64,000 nt of DNA from Aaosphaeria pasadenensis (taxonomy: Eukaryota; Ascomycota; Dothideomycetes; Pleosporales): contig JAKLMB010000057.1 of NCBI GenBank assembly GCA_022813625.1, positions 26,913 to 90,912 on the forward strand, read 5' to 3'. Below, one piece after another: positions 24,389-35,322 of the stretch. The notes beneath the pieces were generated by a model. It did not search any database, was not told the DNA's origin, and worked only from the letters and a program-made list of their open reading frames with translations. The position numbers and the translations under genes are program-made. The stretch's first letter is position 1. The number at the start of each line of letters is the position of its first letter.

Positions 24389-26996
24389 ATGTTCGGCCTT
24401 CGCTGTCTTCTGTCTGCCACTTTGGCACTGAATTCGGTTCTAACAACCAATGCTTCGCCGTTGAACGTCAAGTCTTTGGGTAAAGATTTCGGTGATCTAT
24501 TTCGTCACAAGTCCAAGGAAAGGCGTGGTCCAGAACCCGTAGAACTTCACCCAGTGGACGATATCCGTGCAATAACCCATGGCCAACCTATACGTCGTCA
24601 AGACCTTGGGAATGCTGTATTCAATCCGCTGGACGTGGAAACCTTTTCCTGGGCCACTCTTGGTAAGATAAGCACTTCATGATTTTGTACGGGCTTTGTT
24701 AACTGAGATATATCAGCGGGTCAGCGTCTAATTGTCGTGAACCTCACCTTGTCCAGGCCAAACGACAACGAGTTCCTTCTGCCCCTCAAGAACTTTGCCA
24801 CGCGATTGAAATTCCATGATTGCGGAAAAGGAGACAACAAACGGATTGCCTTTGGATTCCACGACCCCGATTCCTACAAATACGCCAGAAGCAAGTGGGA
24901 GCCTGCCAACAATTCCCCTGGGAAGTTAACCATTGTCACCGAGCCGGACCAGTGTTACCAAGGTGACGCCAGAGCAACGTACATCGTGAACAGCGTTAAG
25001 TTCGACGATGGTGCTTTGACCAGTACATTTGCTGTCGAAGAAAAGCCATGGACTCACCTCGCTCAGCGATCCGAGTATCGCATCAAGTTTGGAACCGAGG
25101 ACGTCGATCTCGAACGAATCACTGACGCCCATGCGCGCCTGAAGCGTGAGGAAAACAAGATGGACTTTGACAAATCGTTCAACAGCAATCTCTTTGACTT
25201 TCCAGAGGATTCCAGGATCACTCAGGGCATGGCGATCAAAGCTGACGTCGACTTTTACGCCAGAGGCGCTCTCATCTCAGATATGGAAGTCAAGTCCAAG
25301 GGTGGAATAAGCATCTTCGGAAAACCCAAGGCCAAGCGTTTCGGTTTTGGTGATATCTTCGACAAGATTGAGTCCGTCGCCGCTCCTGTCATCGAGGAGG
25401 TCAAATCAGAAGTTGCTCCTATTGTAGAAGAAGTCAAATCCGTTGCCGCACCAATCGTTTCTGCAGTTCCAGAAGTCATCGAAGAAGTCAAAGACCTGGT
25501 CGAGCCCGAAACGGTCGAGGTGTCGGTTCGACCGGAGGGCATGGAAGCATTCTTCAAGTTGAGCATCAAAGCAAAGGGCAAGCTCGGAAATGGTCTAGAT
25601 TTTGTGATGAATCCTGAGATCGAGATCGGTTTCACTCCATTCAGAATCAAGAACCTCCTTGAACTGGGACCCTTTCTCGTTATTGGTGTACATGTCGGCG
25701 CAGACGAGTTGAAAGGAGACTGCGGGTTCACTGTGGGGGCTAAAGGACACATTGACAACAAGGCCAAGCTGTATATGAACATGCTAGACACGAGCAAAAA
25801 CGAGAATAGTGGCTGGGACCCGAACTTTGAAAAGGTCGAGCCTGATTTCAACGGCACCATTACTGGCACGCTCAAAGCTTGGATGGAGTGGAGTCTTGTT
25901 ATGAAAGCGGAGGTCTTTGGCAGTAAGTTATCACGCTCACTTTTCCGGAAAAATGTATCAGCAAACTAATGTCAATGCAGAGTGGGGCTACGAAGCAGCA
26001 ATTGATACCAGAATTCCATACCTCACCTCTGATCTCAAGACTTTGACTGATGACGACGGGGTCTGCAACACAACCAAGACACTCGCACTCCAAGTCACTA
26101 ACAAGGTTGGCATGAATATCAACATCAATGCTGGAAAGGTAAATCAGATGAACCCGGACCACAAAAAGGATGTTTATCAATCGATGTTTCCTTTATTCAC
26201 TAGCTGTGTACCATTTGGTCCAGACAAGGCTACCAAAACAGAGAGTAGTGGAGAGGCCTCAGCGACAGGAAGCGGAGAGGCCTCAGCAACAGGAAGCGGA
26301 GAAGCCTCGGCAACAGGAAGCGGAGAAGCTTCAGCAACAGGAAGTGGCAGCGCTGAAGCTTCTGCTACAGGCTCCGAAACTGGAGAGTCATCGGCCAAAG
26401 AAACGGGAGAATCGTCTGCGACAGAGACCGGAGAGTCGTCGGCGGCGGAGACTGGCGAGGCTTCAGCGACCGAGACTGGCGAGGCTTCAGCGACCGAGAC
26501 TGGCGAGGCTTCAGCGGCCGAGACTGGAGAAACCTCAGCGACCGAGACTGGCGAGGCCTCAGCGACCGAGACTGGCGAGGCTTCAGCGACCGAGACTGGA
26601 GAGTCGTCTGCAGCAGAGACTGGGGAGACATCGGCGGCGGAGACTGGAGAGGCTTCAGCGACGGAGACTGGAGAGGCTTCAGTGACCGAGACTGGTGAGG
26701 CTTCAGCGACCGAGACTGGTGAGGCTTCAGCGACAGAGGAATCCGAGTCCACCAGCACATCTAAGGGTAAATCCAAAAGCTCTGCGACCGAGACAGACGA
26801 GAGCGAGGCCACTGCCACTGAGTCTTCCGCCACCAAGAACAACAAAGCCAAAACGATCACCGACGCCTCAGCTGAAGCCACAGAGACTGGTGAAGCCGAA
26901 TCAAGTGCAACGGATGAAGACGAGTCCAGCAGTACATCTAAAGGGAAGTCTAGCAAGACTACAAGTAGCGAAGCGGAGCCTACTGAAACCGAGTAG
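24389..26996 (+). CDS. Secreted protein with Thr/Ser/Glu repeat tail, unknown function
   Basis: Predicted extracellular or wall protein of 831 residues in three exons: 24389-24662, 24717-25922 and 25981-26996; both introns are GT-AG and keep frame. A signal peptide is evident (MFGLRCLLSATLALNSVLTTNA). The middle ~490 residues form a beta-rich, cysteine-poor region (one pair of segments reads KFHDCGKGD and DQCYQGDA), with a helical stretch of imperfect repeats around APVIEEVKSEVAPIVEEVKS. The layout resembles fungal secreted proteins with two paired domains of unknown function, but I cannot name a domain with confidence. The C-terminal third is four GEASATGS units followed by fifteen TGEASATE-type octapeptides and a Ser/Lys/Glu tail; this is likely O-glycosylated and extended. 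No GPI signal is seen. It lies between the ABC transporter and the NUKM-like gene; any link with the cluster is unproven. Confidence 0.82.
26249..26739 (+). repeat. 24-bp coding tandem repeat (4 + 15 units)
   Basis: Inside the secreted-protein gene, four 24-bp units encode GEASATGS, then after a short spacer fifteen units encode TGE(A/S/T)SA(T/A/V/K)E (about 26380-26739). Several units are identical at DNA level, indicating recent expansion. The array lacks stop codons in all forward frames and some reverse frames, which explains the long overlapping ORFs. Confidence 0.9.
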
Positions 26997-27283
26997 GAGG
27001 CGTCACCAGGTTTTTTATATGAGTCATGGGGTTTCTTATGTACGATCACGGGAATACGGGATATGAATTGATGTAAATAGCCTTCTTTTCCTTTCTAAGC
27101 ACTGCCACGATGAAGAATTAAACATTTGTTTCTACAAATTTTCGAAGCAGCAGACCTTTCTTTCGAAATCACTCCTTTTGATATCGAAAATCTTAAGGGC
27201 CCCGAATTAAACGTGACCCTAGTTTGTGGTACCTCACACATAGGCAACTCGTCGTCCTTGGGCAGTGCCCCTTTGCGAGTCCA

Positions 27284-28016
27284 TTATTTCCTATACCACA
27301 TGCGGGTTACTTTGGTGTGCCTCATCTTTTTCTGCAACTGGAAGATGCCATATAACAGCGCTTCTGCCGTGGGCGGGCAGCCTGGGATATACACATCAAC
27401 AGGAATAATTCTGTCAACGCCTCTGACTACACTGTAGCTATAATGATAGTATCCACCCCCATTCGCACAACTCCCCATGCTAATCACCCATTTAGGATCA
27501 GGCATTTGATCATAGCATAACCGTACCGCCGGGGCTATCTTGTTCGTGACCGTTCCTGCAACAATCATGACGTCGGCTTGTCTCGGTGACGCACGGAAAA
27601 TGATCCCCAATCGATCTTGATCATATCGAGGCATGGATGTGTGTATCATCTCAACAGCACAACAGGCGAGGCCAAATGATAGAGGCCATAATGAGCCCTG
27701 GCGTGCCCAATTTACGATTTGGTCAAGGCTTGTACTAAAGGGCTGTCAGGTTTGATAAACCTTCGTTGCTCCTAGTATACTCACAGTACATGCTCGACTA
27801 CGTTCGTCTTCGCGTGTATCGTTGAAGGAAGTGTTTCGTTTCTGTGTTCCTTTTGCGGTTTTGTTGAGTACGTTCGGGTCGAGTATGTTCGGGCTGAGTA
27901 AATGAGAGGCGGTCGAGTGAAAGATACTACACGGTCAATCTTGGTTATGGAAGTTGGCGATGAAGGTCCCTACCATGAAATCTTAAGGACTTGACCGCAC
28001 TTGGTATTTTGGACAT
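27284..28016 (-). CDS. NADH:ubiquinone oxidoreductase 20-kDa (PSST/NDUFS7) subunit, divergent copy
   Basis: Complex I subunit that ligates iron-sulfur cluster N2 and forms part of the ubiquinone pocket, in the mitochondrial inner membrane/matrix arm. Three exons, 28016-27974, 27926-27785 and 27734-27284, join in frame (636 nt, 211 residues); introns are 47 and 50 bp. The N-terminus is basic with duplicated RTYST, fitting a mitochondrial presequence. All four N2 cysteines are present: the tandem pair in GLACCAVEM, one in ISMGSCANGGG and one in YIPGCPP. Family hallmarks FRASPRQADVM and a C-terminal TRMWYRK end are intact, so it should be functional. Divergence is concentrated: EMIH where the family has EMMH, TNKIAPAVRLCYDQ where TNKMAPALRQVYDQ is usual, and RGVDRI for RGCDRI. 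It is head-to-head with the regulator and close to the PKS cluster, suggesting an extra copy serving self-resistance. If it proves to be the genome's only copy, it is simply the housekeeping gene. Confidence 0.93.
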
Positions 28017-28232
28017 TGCTTTGGAGAATGAAAGCAAGAATACAAATGTTGTCAAGAAATCAACATACCATTGACCTTGATACATCAATATATGGGTATA
28101 TATGTCCTATTCAGGATTAGTGTGGTACTTATACCGGCTTAGCGCACCCGGCGATATCCCTCTTGTCGGAAGAAACCCTCCCACAATTCCCCCAACCATC
28201 GTGGATGACCTGAAGACATTGCCAATGAGATA
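28017..28232. promoter_or_regulatory. Compact bidirectional promoter, NUKM-like gene / regulator
   Basis: Only 216 bp separate the divergent start codons. It contains two CCGG cores in ACCGGC and CCCGGC contexts (28134-28137 and 28148-28151, 14 bp apart). Both genes very likely share regulatory elements, so the regulator may control itself and the complex I gene together. Confidence 0.55.
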
Positions 28233-30280
28233 ATGCGCAAGCCTACACCGATTGGGGAGAAGGCTGTCGTAGAATATCGATGCCACATTTGCGAAAAGAA
28301 GTTTGCAACATCCAGCCGTTTACGACGTCATGATGCAACGCGTGAGCGGTCTTCATGGACAGATTGGAAAAGATCACTAATGGTCTGCGCCAGATTCCAT
28401 CATTCGAGCCTACCAATGCACTCATTGCAGTCAGAAATTCAAACGCCAGTAATGTTCCTGAGATACTTGGTTCATTTAAAAGTCTGCTCTAACGAAAATG
28501 CAGTGACGCTCTTCGAAGGCACTGCAGGACTTGCTCGAATGGTCAAGTGGTCTCACCACTCAAGAGAGGGCCGAAGCCACGCTCCTGCGACCATTGCCAT
28601 ATCAAAAAACTACAATGTTCCGCTACACAGCCCTGCAATTCCTGCTTGATTAGCAAGATCACGTGCTCCTACACGCATGCTAGTCATAGAGACACAGTAA
28701 TAGGCCTGGACAGGGTAGCAGCAAAGCATGGTACAGAAACGTCCACAAAATCCGCGACCACAACCTCGCATCAACTTGCCATGGTATTTTTGCTCAACTA
28801 CACCGACCCTTCTTTCGAGACTGTCACAGACGCGATGGCTGCCGTGGGAGCACGTGTCCAAGCTGTTTTACACTTTCCATGGCTACATCAATTGTCCAAT
28901 GATGTATTCGATCAACCTAGTGACGTTGGAATCTCGGATTGTTTTCCATTTACCACAGACGACGAACGTTTGGATTTTGAAATCACCCCCTCAGAATACA
29001 ACCTCGAACCTGTGCGCAAAGACCGCGCTTCAGAAGTCCAATCCATACTTGCCCAAGAATACAGCAGAACACCTGCGGCGCTCCCATTATCGGAAGGAAT
29101 ATTCCCGACGCGTTTGGCGAGAACAGTATTTACCTTGGACAACATTACGGACTTCGTTTCAGCCTACTTCACCTTCTTCCATCCACATTTCGCATTCATC
29201 CATCGCTCAACGTTTGACTTGGAGACCGCAAGTCTACCCCTTGTCCTTGCACTCGCTCTATCTGGATCGGCGCATCTCACGCCCCGCGACGATGCTCTCG
29301 CTGCTCGTGAGTTCTACGTATTGAGCGAAGAATACATCTTCAGGCAACTGCGCCAGGCTGTCGCCGATGGCGGGTCTCCGAACGACGTGAGAGTAATCGA
29401 GATCGTTCAAGCTGCACAAGTCATGCATTCTCTTCTAGCCAGCTCCAATGATGAACCAACGCGACGGAGGATTCGAGTTAATCGACACCCGGAACTCATC
29501 GCATCGATGAGGTCTTTGGGATTTACAGAGATCAGACGCGTGCATCGTCCTGTAGACGTCGAGTGGGACGTTTTCATCGCCGAAGAGACGAGGATCAGGT
29601 ACGTTGTACATCCGTTTAGCGGCTAACAAATATACCTAACTCCCTAGACTCGTCGCTGGAATGTTCGTCGTCGATTCCATGATCGTCTTGTTCCTCAACA
29701 ACCCTCCACATATAACTTTGTCCGAGATGTCGAGCGATCTCCCATATCCCGACGCATTATTCGAGGCATCATCAGCCGCGCACTTCAAACGCGTGGCTTG
29801 TCAGTCATCGCAGTCGCCCTCTCGAAGTTTGTGCGGCCTGATGATGGCATTATTACGAGACGGTTGGCATTGGTCCGACGATCTACGATTCGCTTCGATG
29901 AATCCAAAGACAATGCTTCTTCTCATCTTCGGTAAGCCCCATACCCCCCTACGTTGCTTCAATCATTCGCTAACACCGTGTCAGCCATTAACTCTGCGAT
30001 CTTTGTGGCACGCACCTCTTTATTATCGTCAAGCTCTTCGCAAAGTTTATATCGAGCGCTAGACCGTTGGAAAGATCTCTGGGACGATATGAACTCCAAT
30101 GAGGAGATAGACCATTCGCAATTCGTCGGTTTCACGAAGCACTGCTTGGAACTTTGGTGGCTTGGGCGGAAGCTCGTAGACAAAATGTCAAAAGGCGATG
30201 TCGGAGAGGAGTATATGAAAGCTACGCCAAAGGACTCGTTCACGGCGCTACATGAGTTTATACGATCAAATGTAGGCTAA
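28233..30280 (+). CDS. Transcription factor with two C2H2 fingers plus Zn2Cys6 domain
   Basis: Nuclear DNA-binding regulator. Exons 28233-28341, 28394-28448, 28504-29598, 29648-29931 and 29985-30280 fit GT-AG rules. The first finger is YRCHICEKKFATSSRLRRHDATH, closed across intron 1; the second, YQCTHCSQKFKRHDALRRHC, is split by intron 2. Immediately after comes a Zn2Cys6 cluster with CDHCHIKKLQC and CNSCLISKITC. The large C-terminal part contains the fungal-specific transcription factor domain (PTRLARTVFTLDN, FFHPHFAFIHRSTFD, a DVEWDVFIAEETRI segment). This C2H2-C2H2-Zn2Cys6-middle-homology order is a known but minor fungal class. Because the fingers lie on two tiny exons, a gene caller may start downstream and lose them. 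It is divergent from the NUKM-like gene and is the best candidate for the cluster regulator. Its C-terminus (KDSFTALHEFIRSNVG) may be slightly uncertain. Confidence 0.88.
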
Positions 30281-33200
30281 CGAACAAGCGCATGCTTGAA
30301 TCCAAGGTTGATCATTATTGGGAAGACTGTTCGCCTTCTTGGCTTGTGAGGGTCTGGATTACAGCTCACGCTGCATAGAGCATGATTCAGGATCCAATGC
30401 AGCTAACATTGCTCCACTAGCTTGCATTGTCTTGCCGTCACGCATTGTTCCTTCGCGAAAAGGAAACGGTCCAACTTGGCCAGTGCTCTGTTGCTTTTGC
30501 GGAGGAATCTTCCGATCTCGGTTCGTGAGAGGGTACGCGGGCCGGTTGGCGTCCTCGGATGATCCCATCTGTGTTCAATTTTCGCATCATTTCATCACCT
30601 AATTTTATCGTTTCTCTCCCATTATTGTTTGTCAGTAAATGGTAACTCTATACACCCTAAGAGTCGACCAAAGGACAACCCGTGACATTCATCCCCCGCA
30701 GGCTAGGCTCCCCCAACGAAGGGTGTCAAATCAACAAGAAGCCACACCCGTCTCCGAAACATAGTCCTATGGATGCATGAAAGGTATTGTTAACGCGAAG
30801 TATTGAGCTTTATGAAAGTTTTGTCTCCATTGTGCGACTCTGGGACACATACTTTAGGTAGCCAAATACGCCACGCACCTTACCGGCTAGTACAAACGCG
30901 CGTGGCGTGACGTGAACATACATACAGAGGCGCGACAGATAGGGAACAAGGTGCAAGTGATGTTGATAGATGATAGATGATGTACATACAATTAATCAAG
31001 ACAACATTTGACGGAGTAGAAAAGTAGATAAATGCTCCTGTTACTGTATGCTAGTGATGTGTATGTTGGTGATTGTAGAGGTGTTTGAGAAGCAACGTAG
31101 TACCCGGTTTGCTTGTATCGATAATTAAGAAATGTAAAGACGAGGTTATCTAGAGTTTATTTAGAAATCAAAGAAATATATTTAACATGGCCACATTAAT
31201 TTATTATGAAAATGAATATATTTTAAGTGCATGGGATGGTTGTTTGGTCCCCGTAAATTGAAGCAAGTGTATGTTTTAGTAGTGTATCCAAACATTATAC
31301 TCAATAGACAAAGCATGAAAATAGTTAAAATTAATTGCAACACAACATTTATTGAACTTATGATTATGCCTATGTACTGTTTGATATTTAAGATCTTACT
31401 ATAAAATAATATGAAACTTAAATTCTCGTTGTGTGAAGCGTATGTTGCATTTGTCTTCCATGATATCAATTGTTCAAAATACTGTTTAGCAGAAGAGCCA
31501 GGCACCTCACAATCGAAAGCATTCAGTCTCTATCATTGCTATGGCTACACTAAGCATATCGACGGCACAAATGTATGGCTTTGAAGTATTTAAATTCACT
31601 GTGTGGATTTCATGATGGCTTTGAAGCATCGCATAACTGTTCACTTAGGTGCCATTTATGCTGTTGCTATGGCGGCGATTTGATAGGCATTGGTTCATAT
31701 TCCATATGAATTTATAATGTTTGCGTTTGTAGAATTAGGAAGGGAGTTTCTTCGAGTCGTCTATGTTCTGTAAACAGAATCCACGTCGTCATGATACTGG
31801 AAAGATCATCTCTTCCTGTTTTGATGTCTGCGTCTGCCCCGCTCCTCAGACAACCCCCCTCCCAAGAGAGCATTGTCGTGATACCCAGCTCTCCAAATAC
31901 CTACACTCAGATCTTCCACGAGCGACTTGGGCAGGCGCTGGGAACTGCTCGTCGTTTGGCAAAACCGTTACTGGACTGACTGCTCGTGAAGTTTTCAAAA
32001 GATCCATTTCGAGACTGATCATCTGATTCCGCCGAACGACACGCGACCAAGTCCTTCGTATTTATCGAGAGTATCCACTTGCGGCTCAGCATGTCCCGAG
32101 AACAACTAATTGACAGATCTCCCTTCACGAGAGACGTTGCAAATGCGGCTCAAGGGCCTGATGTCATGCTACGGCGTGTCACGCAGTCAAACCAACTTGA
32201 GTTGTGTCGACTTTTTCGCATCGTTTGACAACAACGGACGTTGGTTCATGTTGAGCCAACGTGATCGCGTGCATCGTCGCTCGAAGAAGAAGATCTACCG
32301 TCACGCGTTGCGTTTGCTGGTTGCTCGCACGTATAGGTCCGTGTGTCGGATACATTGAATGGATATGTAGGGAGATGGGTAAGGTGGTCTGACATCCTTG
32401 GACTTAACAGTTTCGTAATTATTACCTACCTATGTTTGAGACTTGAGTGTAGACTGCTAAATGAACTGCTGTGCTACACTGCACGTCTGTGAACAGGTGA
32501 AAAGGAAGCCAGGCCTTCCTCGAAAAGGTGAGATGGCTTTGCCAATTTCAGATGTAAATTCTACCGTTTTGGCAGTATGGCACGAACCTCCTCGGCTCTT
32601 CAACAGTTTCGTCTCTTTTCTTGGCCTTTGCAAGGCTAGTCAGTTTGTTCATTTTACCATATGACTCGTGGTGTGATGACAGCGCACTGTATTTTTAGTC
32701 GCGACAACGAAGAGAGAAAACGCGAGCGCGAGACACTGTGATAGAGAAAAGAAGATGAAAAGAGAGATAGAGCAGGGGTAAGCTAGCTCATCCATTGGAA
32801 CACAGTTTTCCAACGGTGGTTTGGACGGTCATACGAGGGACATCCCAGTTGTCAGTTGTGGGGGCTGACTGGCGGATTGCACTAAGTTCGCCAGCGGCCA
32901 GTCCTTACCCCAAACGATACGGAAGGACAGAATGCGGAGGCTGACTTAGGAATAGCTTCCCACATCTTCTTTTGAGATGATTTGCCTGGACTATCCGATT
33001 CCTGTCCTGGGAGAATACAGTGTAATGTACTTTTCGTGATCGACCATGGTGACGGGCATGTTCGTGGCCAGGTATTTGGATTTTGGAACGACTAGGTTAT
33101 TAAAAGGCGCGGCGACTTGGAGACTGGGTCCCAAGGAAGACGATACCATTAAGCGGTTCACGCCAGGTACTCCGTAGGACGGATTCAATATTTTCGTCAA

Positions 33201-35322
33201 TGGAAAATTTCCACAGAGATGCATTCGATGATCGATTTAGGTGTAGTGATGTAGTCGAGAGCAGATCGACGGATTCCTTTGCCGCGATTTTTTCCCAGGC
33301 CCCGTGCGGGTGTGAGGGTCCCTGTCGGAATCTCATTCCGAATCCACGACGATGGGCTGAAAGCCTGAATAGCTAAGAAAAACGATGATAGATACTTGGA
33401 TTGAACAACAAATCAATAATCCTTTTCAACATCTAAGCTTTTCTTCTACCGAACAGTTGCATAATGTTCTGGCAGATGGGGACTTCGTGGAAATTCTCCT
33501 TGGCCTAGATTGCGGAGATCTTCTTTGCATGGGGAACATGAGGAATCTCGGAATACTCGTACCAGCTACGAAGTCGAACTTGCTGAAATGACTCAGAAGA
33601 ACAGGAGATCTCTTTGTTAGCTCTGCAGTCTGATTGATGTTCGCCCTCTATGATAGTCGACGGACGCTTTCTACATCACGATGATGTAGATACCAACCCT
33701 GAACATCTACGCGCCTACTGTTATCTTTGACGGTTCCTCCCATTACAGTACAAGGACTGCAGTACAAGAGTACTCCGTACGGGGGACGCTGGGGAAGCTG
33801 GGGCATGGGGTGCTAGTCCATATCCGCCATGACAAGGGACGGCGCCTGTTCGAAATATCGAATTAAAAGCACTCGCCACGCCTAGAAGCGACTGTAGCTC
33901 CTTTTCCATCCTCTAGATCCACCCACACCCGCCATCGACGACTATGCACGGAACCACATGGGTCGTATTTAATTGAAATCTTGCAAAGCAAGCCTTTTGG
34001 CATCTCCGCTTAGCTTCTGGCCGCTTCGAAAGACCGGAAATCCGGGTCGAAAGAGTCGCACAAGTACATACATCTCACGGCGACGCAGGCCCGACAGGCA
34101 GTTGGAACGACTCTGCACCAGGCCGAGAACTTAACGGCGCCACAGGCCGAGAACGCGACGGCCCTGATCAACGTCCAGCAAGCCAGCAGGACGTTCGATT
34201 CGAAACTCATTCGGTGCTTCATCTCATGCTGTTGGTACTGTATTGTGTACGACCACGTAGGCTAGACGCCAATCGTTAGCATGCACGTTGGTTGGATGGT
34301 AGTTGTTCATACACAGAACAGTCTGATGTGACTTTTCCGTGTATCTCCCTGCATGTATGGACTGAACTGTGTACTGTGTGGTCTAAGCACCCCCAATTCC
34401 CCACAGAAAGCCTCCCACTTCCCACCTCCGTCCCCAAAGAACGAACCCGCAATAATAGAATACGATACACCTGAATTTTTTCTACCGGGTCATGTGCGAT
34501 TAGTAAGGGGGCCAGTCGCCTCCAGATTCGCCATCTCTCCATTATTAGTATTTTTTTCATAGAAAGGCAAAGGGGGGCGAAAGTGAATTCAACCATCGAG
34601 CTCGAGCCCGTAAGCATGTTCACGATGGTCGAATCAGCGCATGACAATAGACAGGAAACCAACTGTGCCGCTCGTTTTTCCTCCAGGCTAAGTAGACGTG
34701 ATGCACGATCAATAATGTTCACCAAGCACGCCGATTGTGGCCCCTCTAGCGTTGTGGTTGGTTTACCTAGGTGGTTACTACAGTGTACTTCGAAGTTGGT
34801 AGTGTGCGGGTGGTAGTCGTGTGTGGCACGAATACCATCCAACCCCGGATTGGACGCCTGGTATGGAGGAGGAGGAGGACTTGTGATGTTCCCACGAAAC
34901 TGCTGAAAGAGGCTTAAACAGATCTGGAGGTTCTGGGGAGGTGTGCGAGCAGCGCGGTGCGAAATGGTAGCTGGAGTAGGAGATGGATCATTTGATTGAT
35001 GGATTCGAGTTGTGAGTACGGTCCGACAACCCGCATTTTGGGGTAAGAGGCCGGCCGTGCCCAAGGGGGAAGATGCTGGACATGGCGGGCATTGTGGTAG
35101 GGGGACGGTAGGGGGTTCTCGCTTGGGCGGCATTTCGGTCTGGGGTTCCAGCGTCAGGTCATCTGGTGTGGCAGACGGCTCTGTTCCCCTCTGATAAAAA
35201 AATATGTACATATAGACGTCCCTCAGTCGCCTTCATGGTTTTTTGTTCAGCAGCATCGCACAGCTCAAGCTCAAGACAACAATCCCAACTCTAGCAAGCA
35301 GCCAACTGCAATCACAGCAACC
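30281..35322. other. 5-kb gene-poor stretch with eroded ORF fragments
   Basis: No intact gene is supported. At 31791-32110 (+) a frame reads coding-like but is cut by TGA stops that could be former TGG codons, suggesting decay. At 31100-31480 the DNA is AT-rich. The long minus ORF at 34276-35211 is proline-rich, resembles nothing and overlaps the sugar-transporter promoter. The region separates the putative metabolite locus from the ordinary gene block. Confidence 0.45.
34008..34265 (+). pseudogene. Fragment resembling a CorA-like/ankyrin protein tail
   Basis: The plus-strand frame across 34008-34265 reads as a helical segment (ATQARQAVGTTLHQAENLTA, ENATALINVQQASRT) much like the coiled region that precedes the membrane helices in fungal CorA-like or ankyrin-repeat membrane proteins. 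There is no start codon or upstream continuation, and the membrane helices are missing. It is probably a decayed fragment; the family assignment is a resemblance only. Confidence 0.28.

Noticed and set aside
26177..27049. 290-codon minus-strand ORF through the secreted-protein gene
   Set aside because: It is the antisense reading of the 24-bp repeat array, which happens to lack stops; the plus frame has a signal peptide and consistent splicing.
31182..31505. 107-codon hydrophobic ORF on the minus strand
   Set aside because: AT-rich local composition, begins at a non-ATG codon, and no recognisable membrane-protein family.
34276..35211. 311-codon minus-strand ORF upstream of the sugar transporter
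   Set aside because: Proline-rich, no family resemblance, no conserved motif, and it covers the likely transporter promoter.
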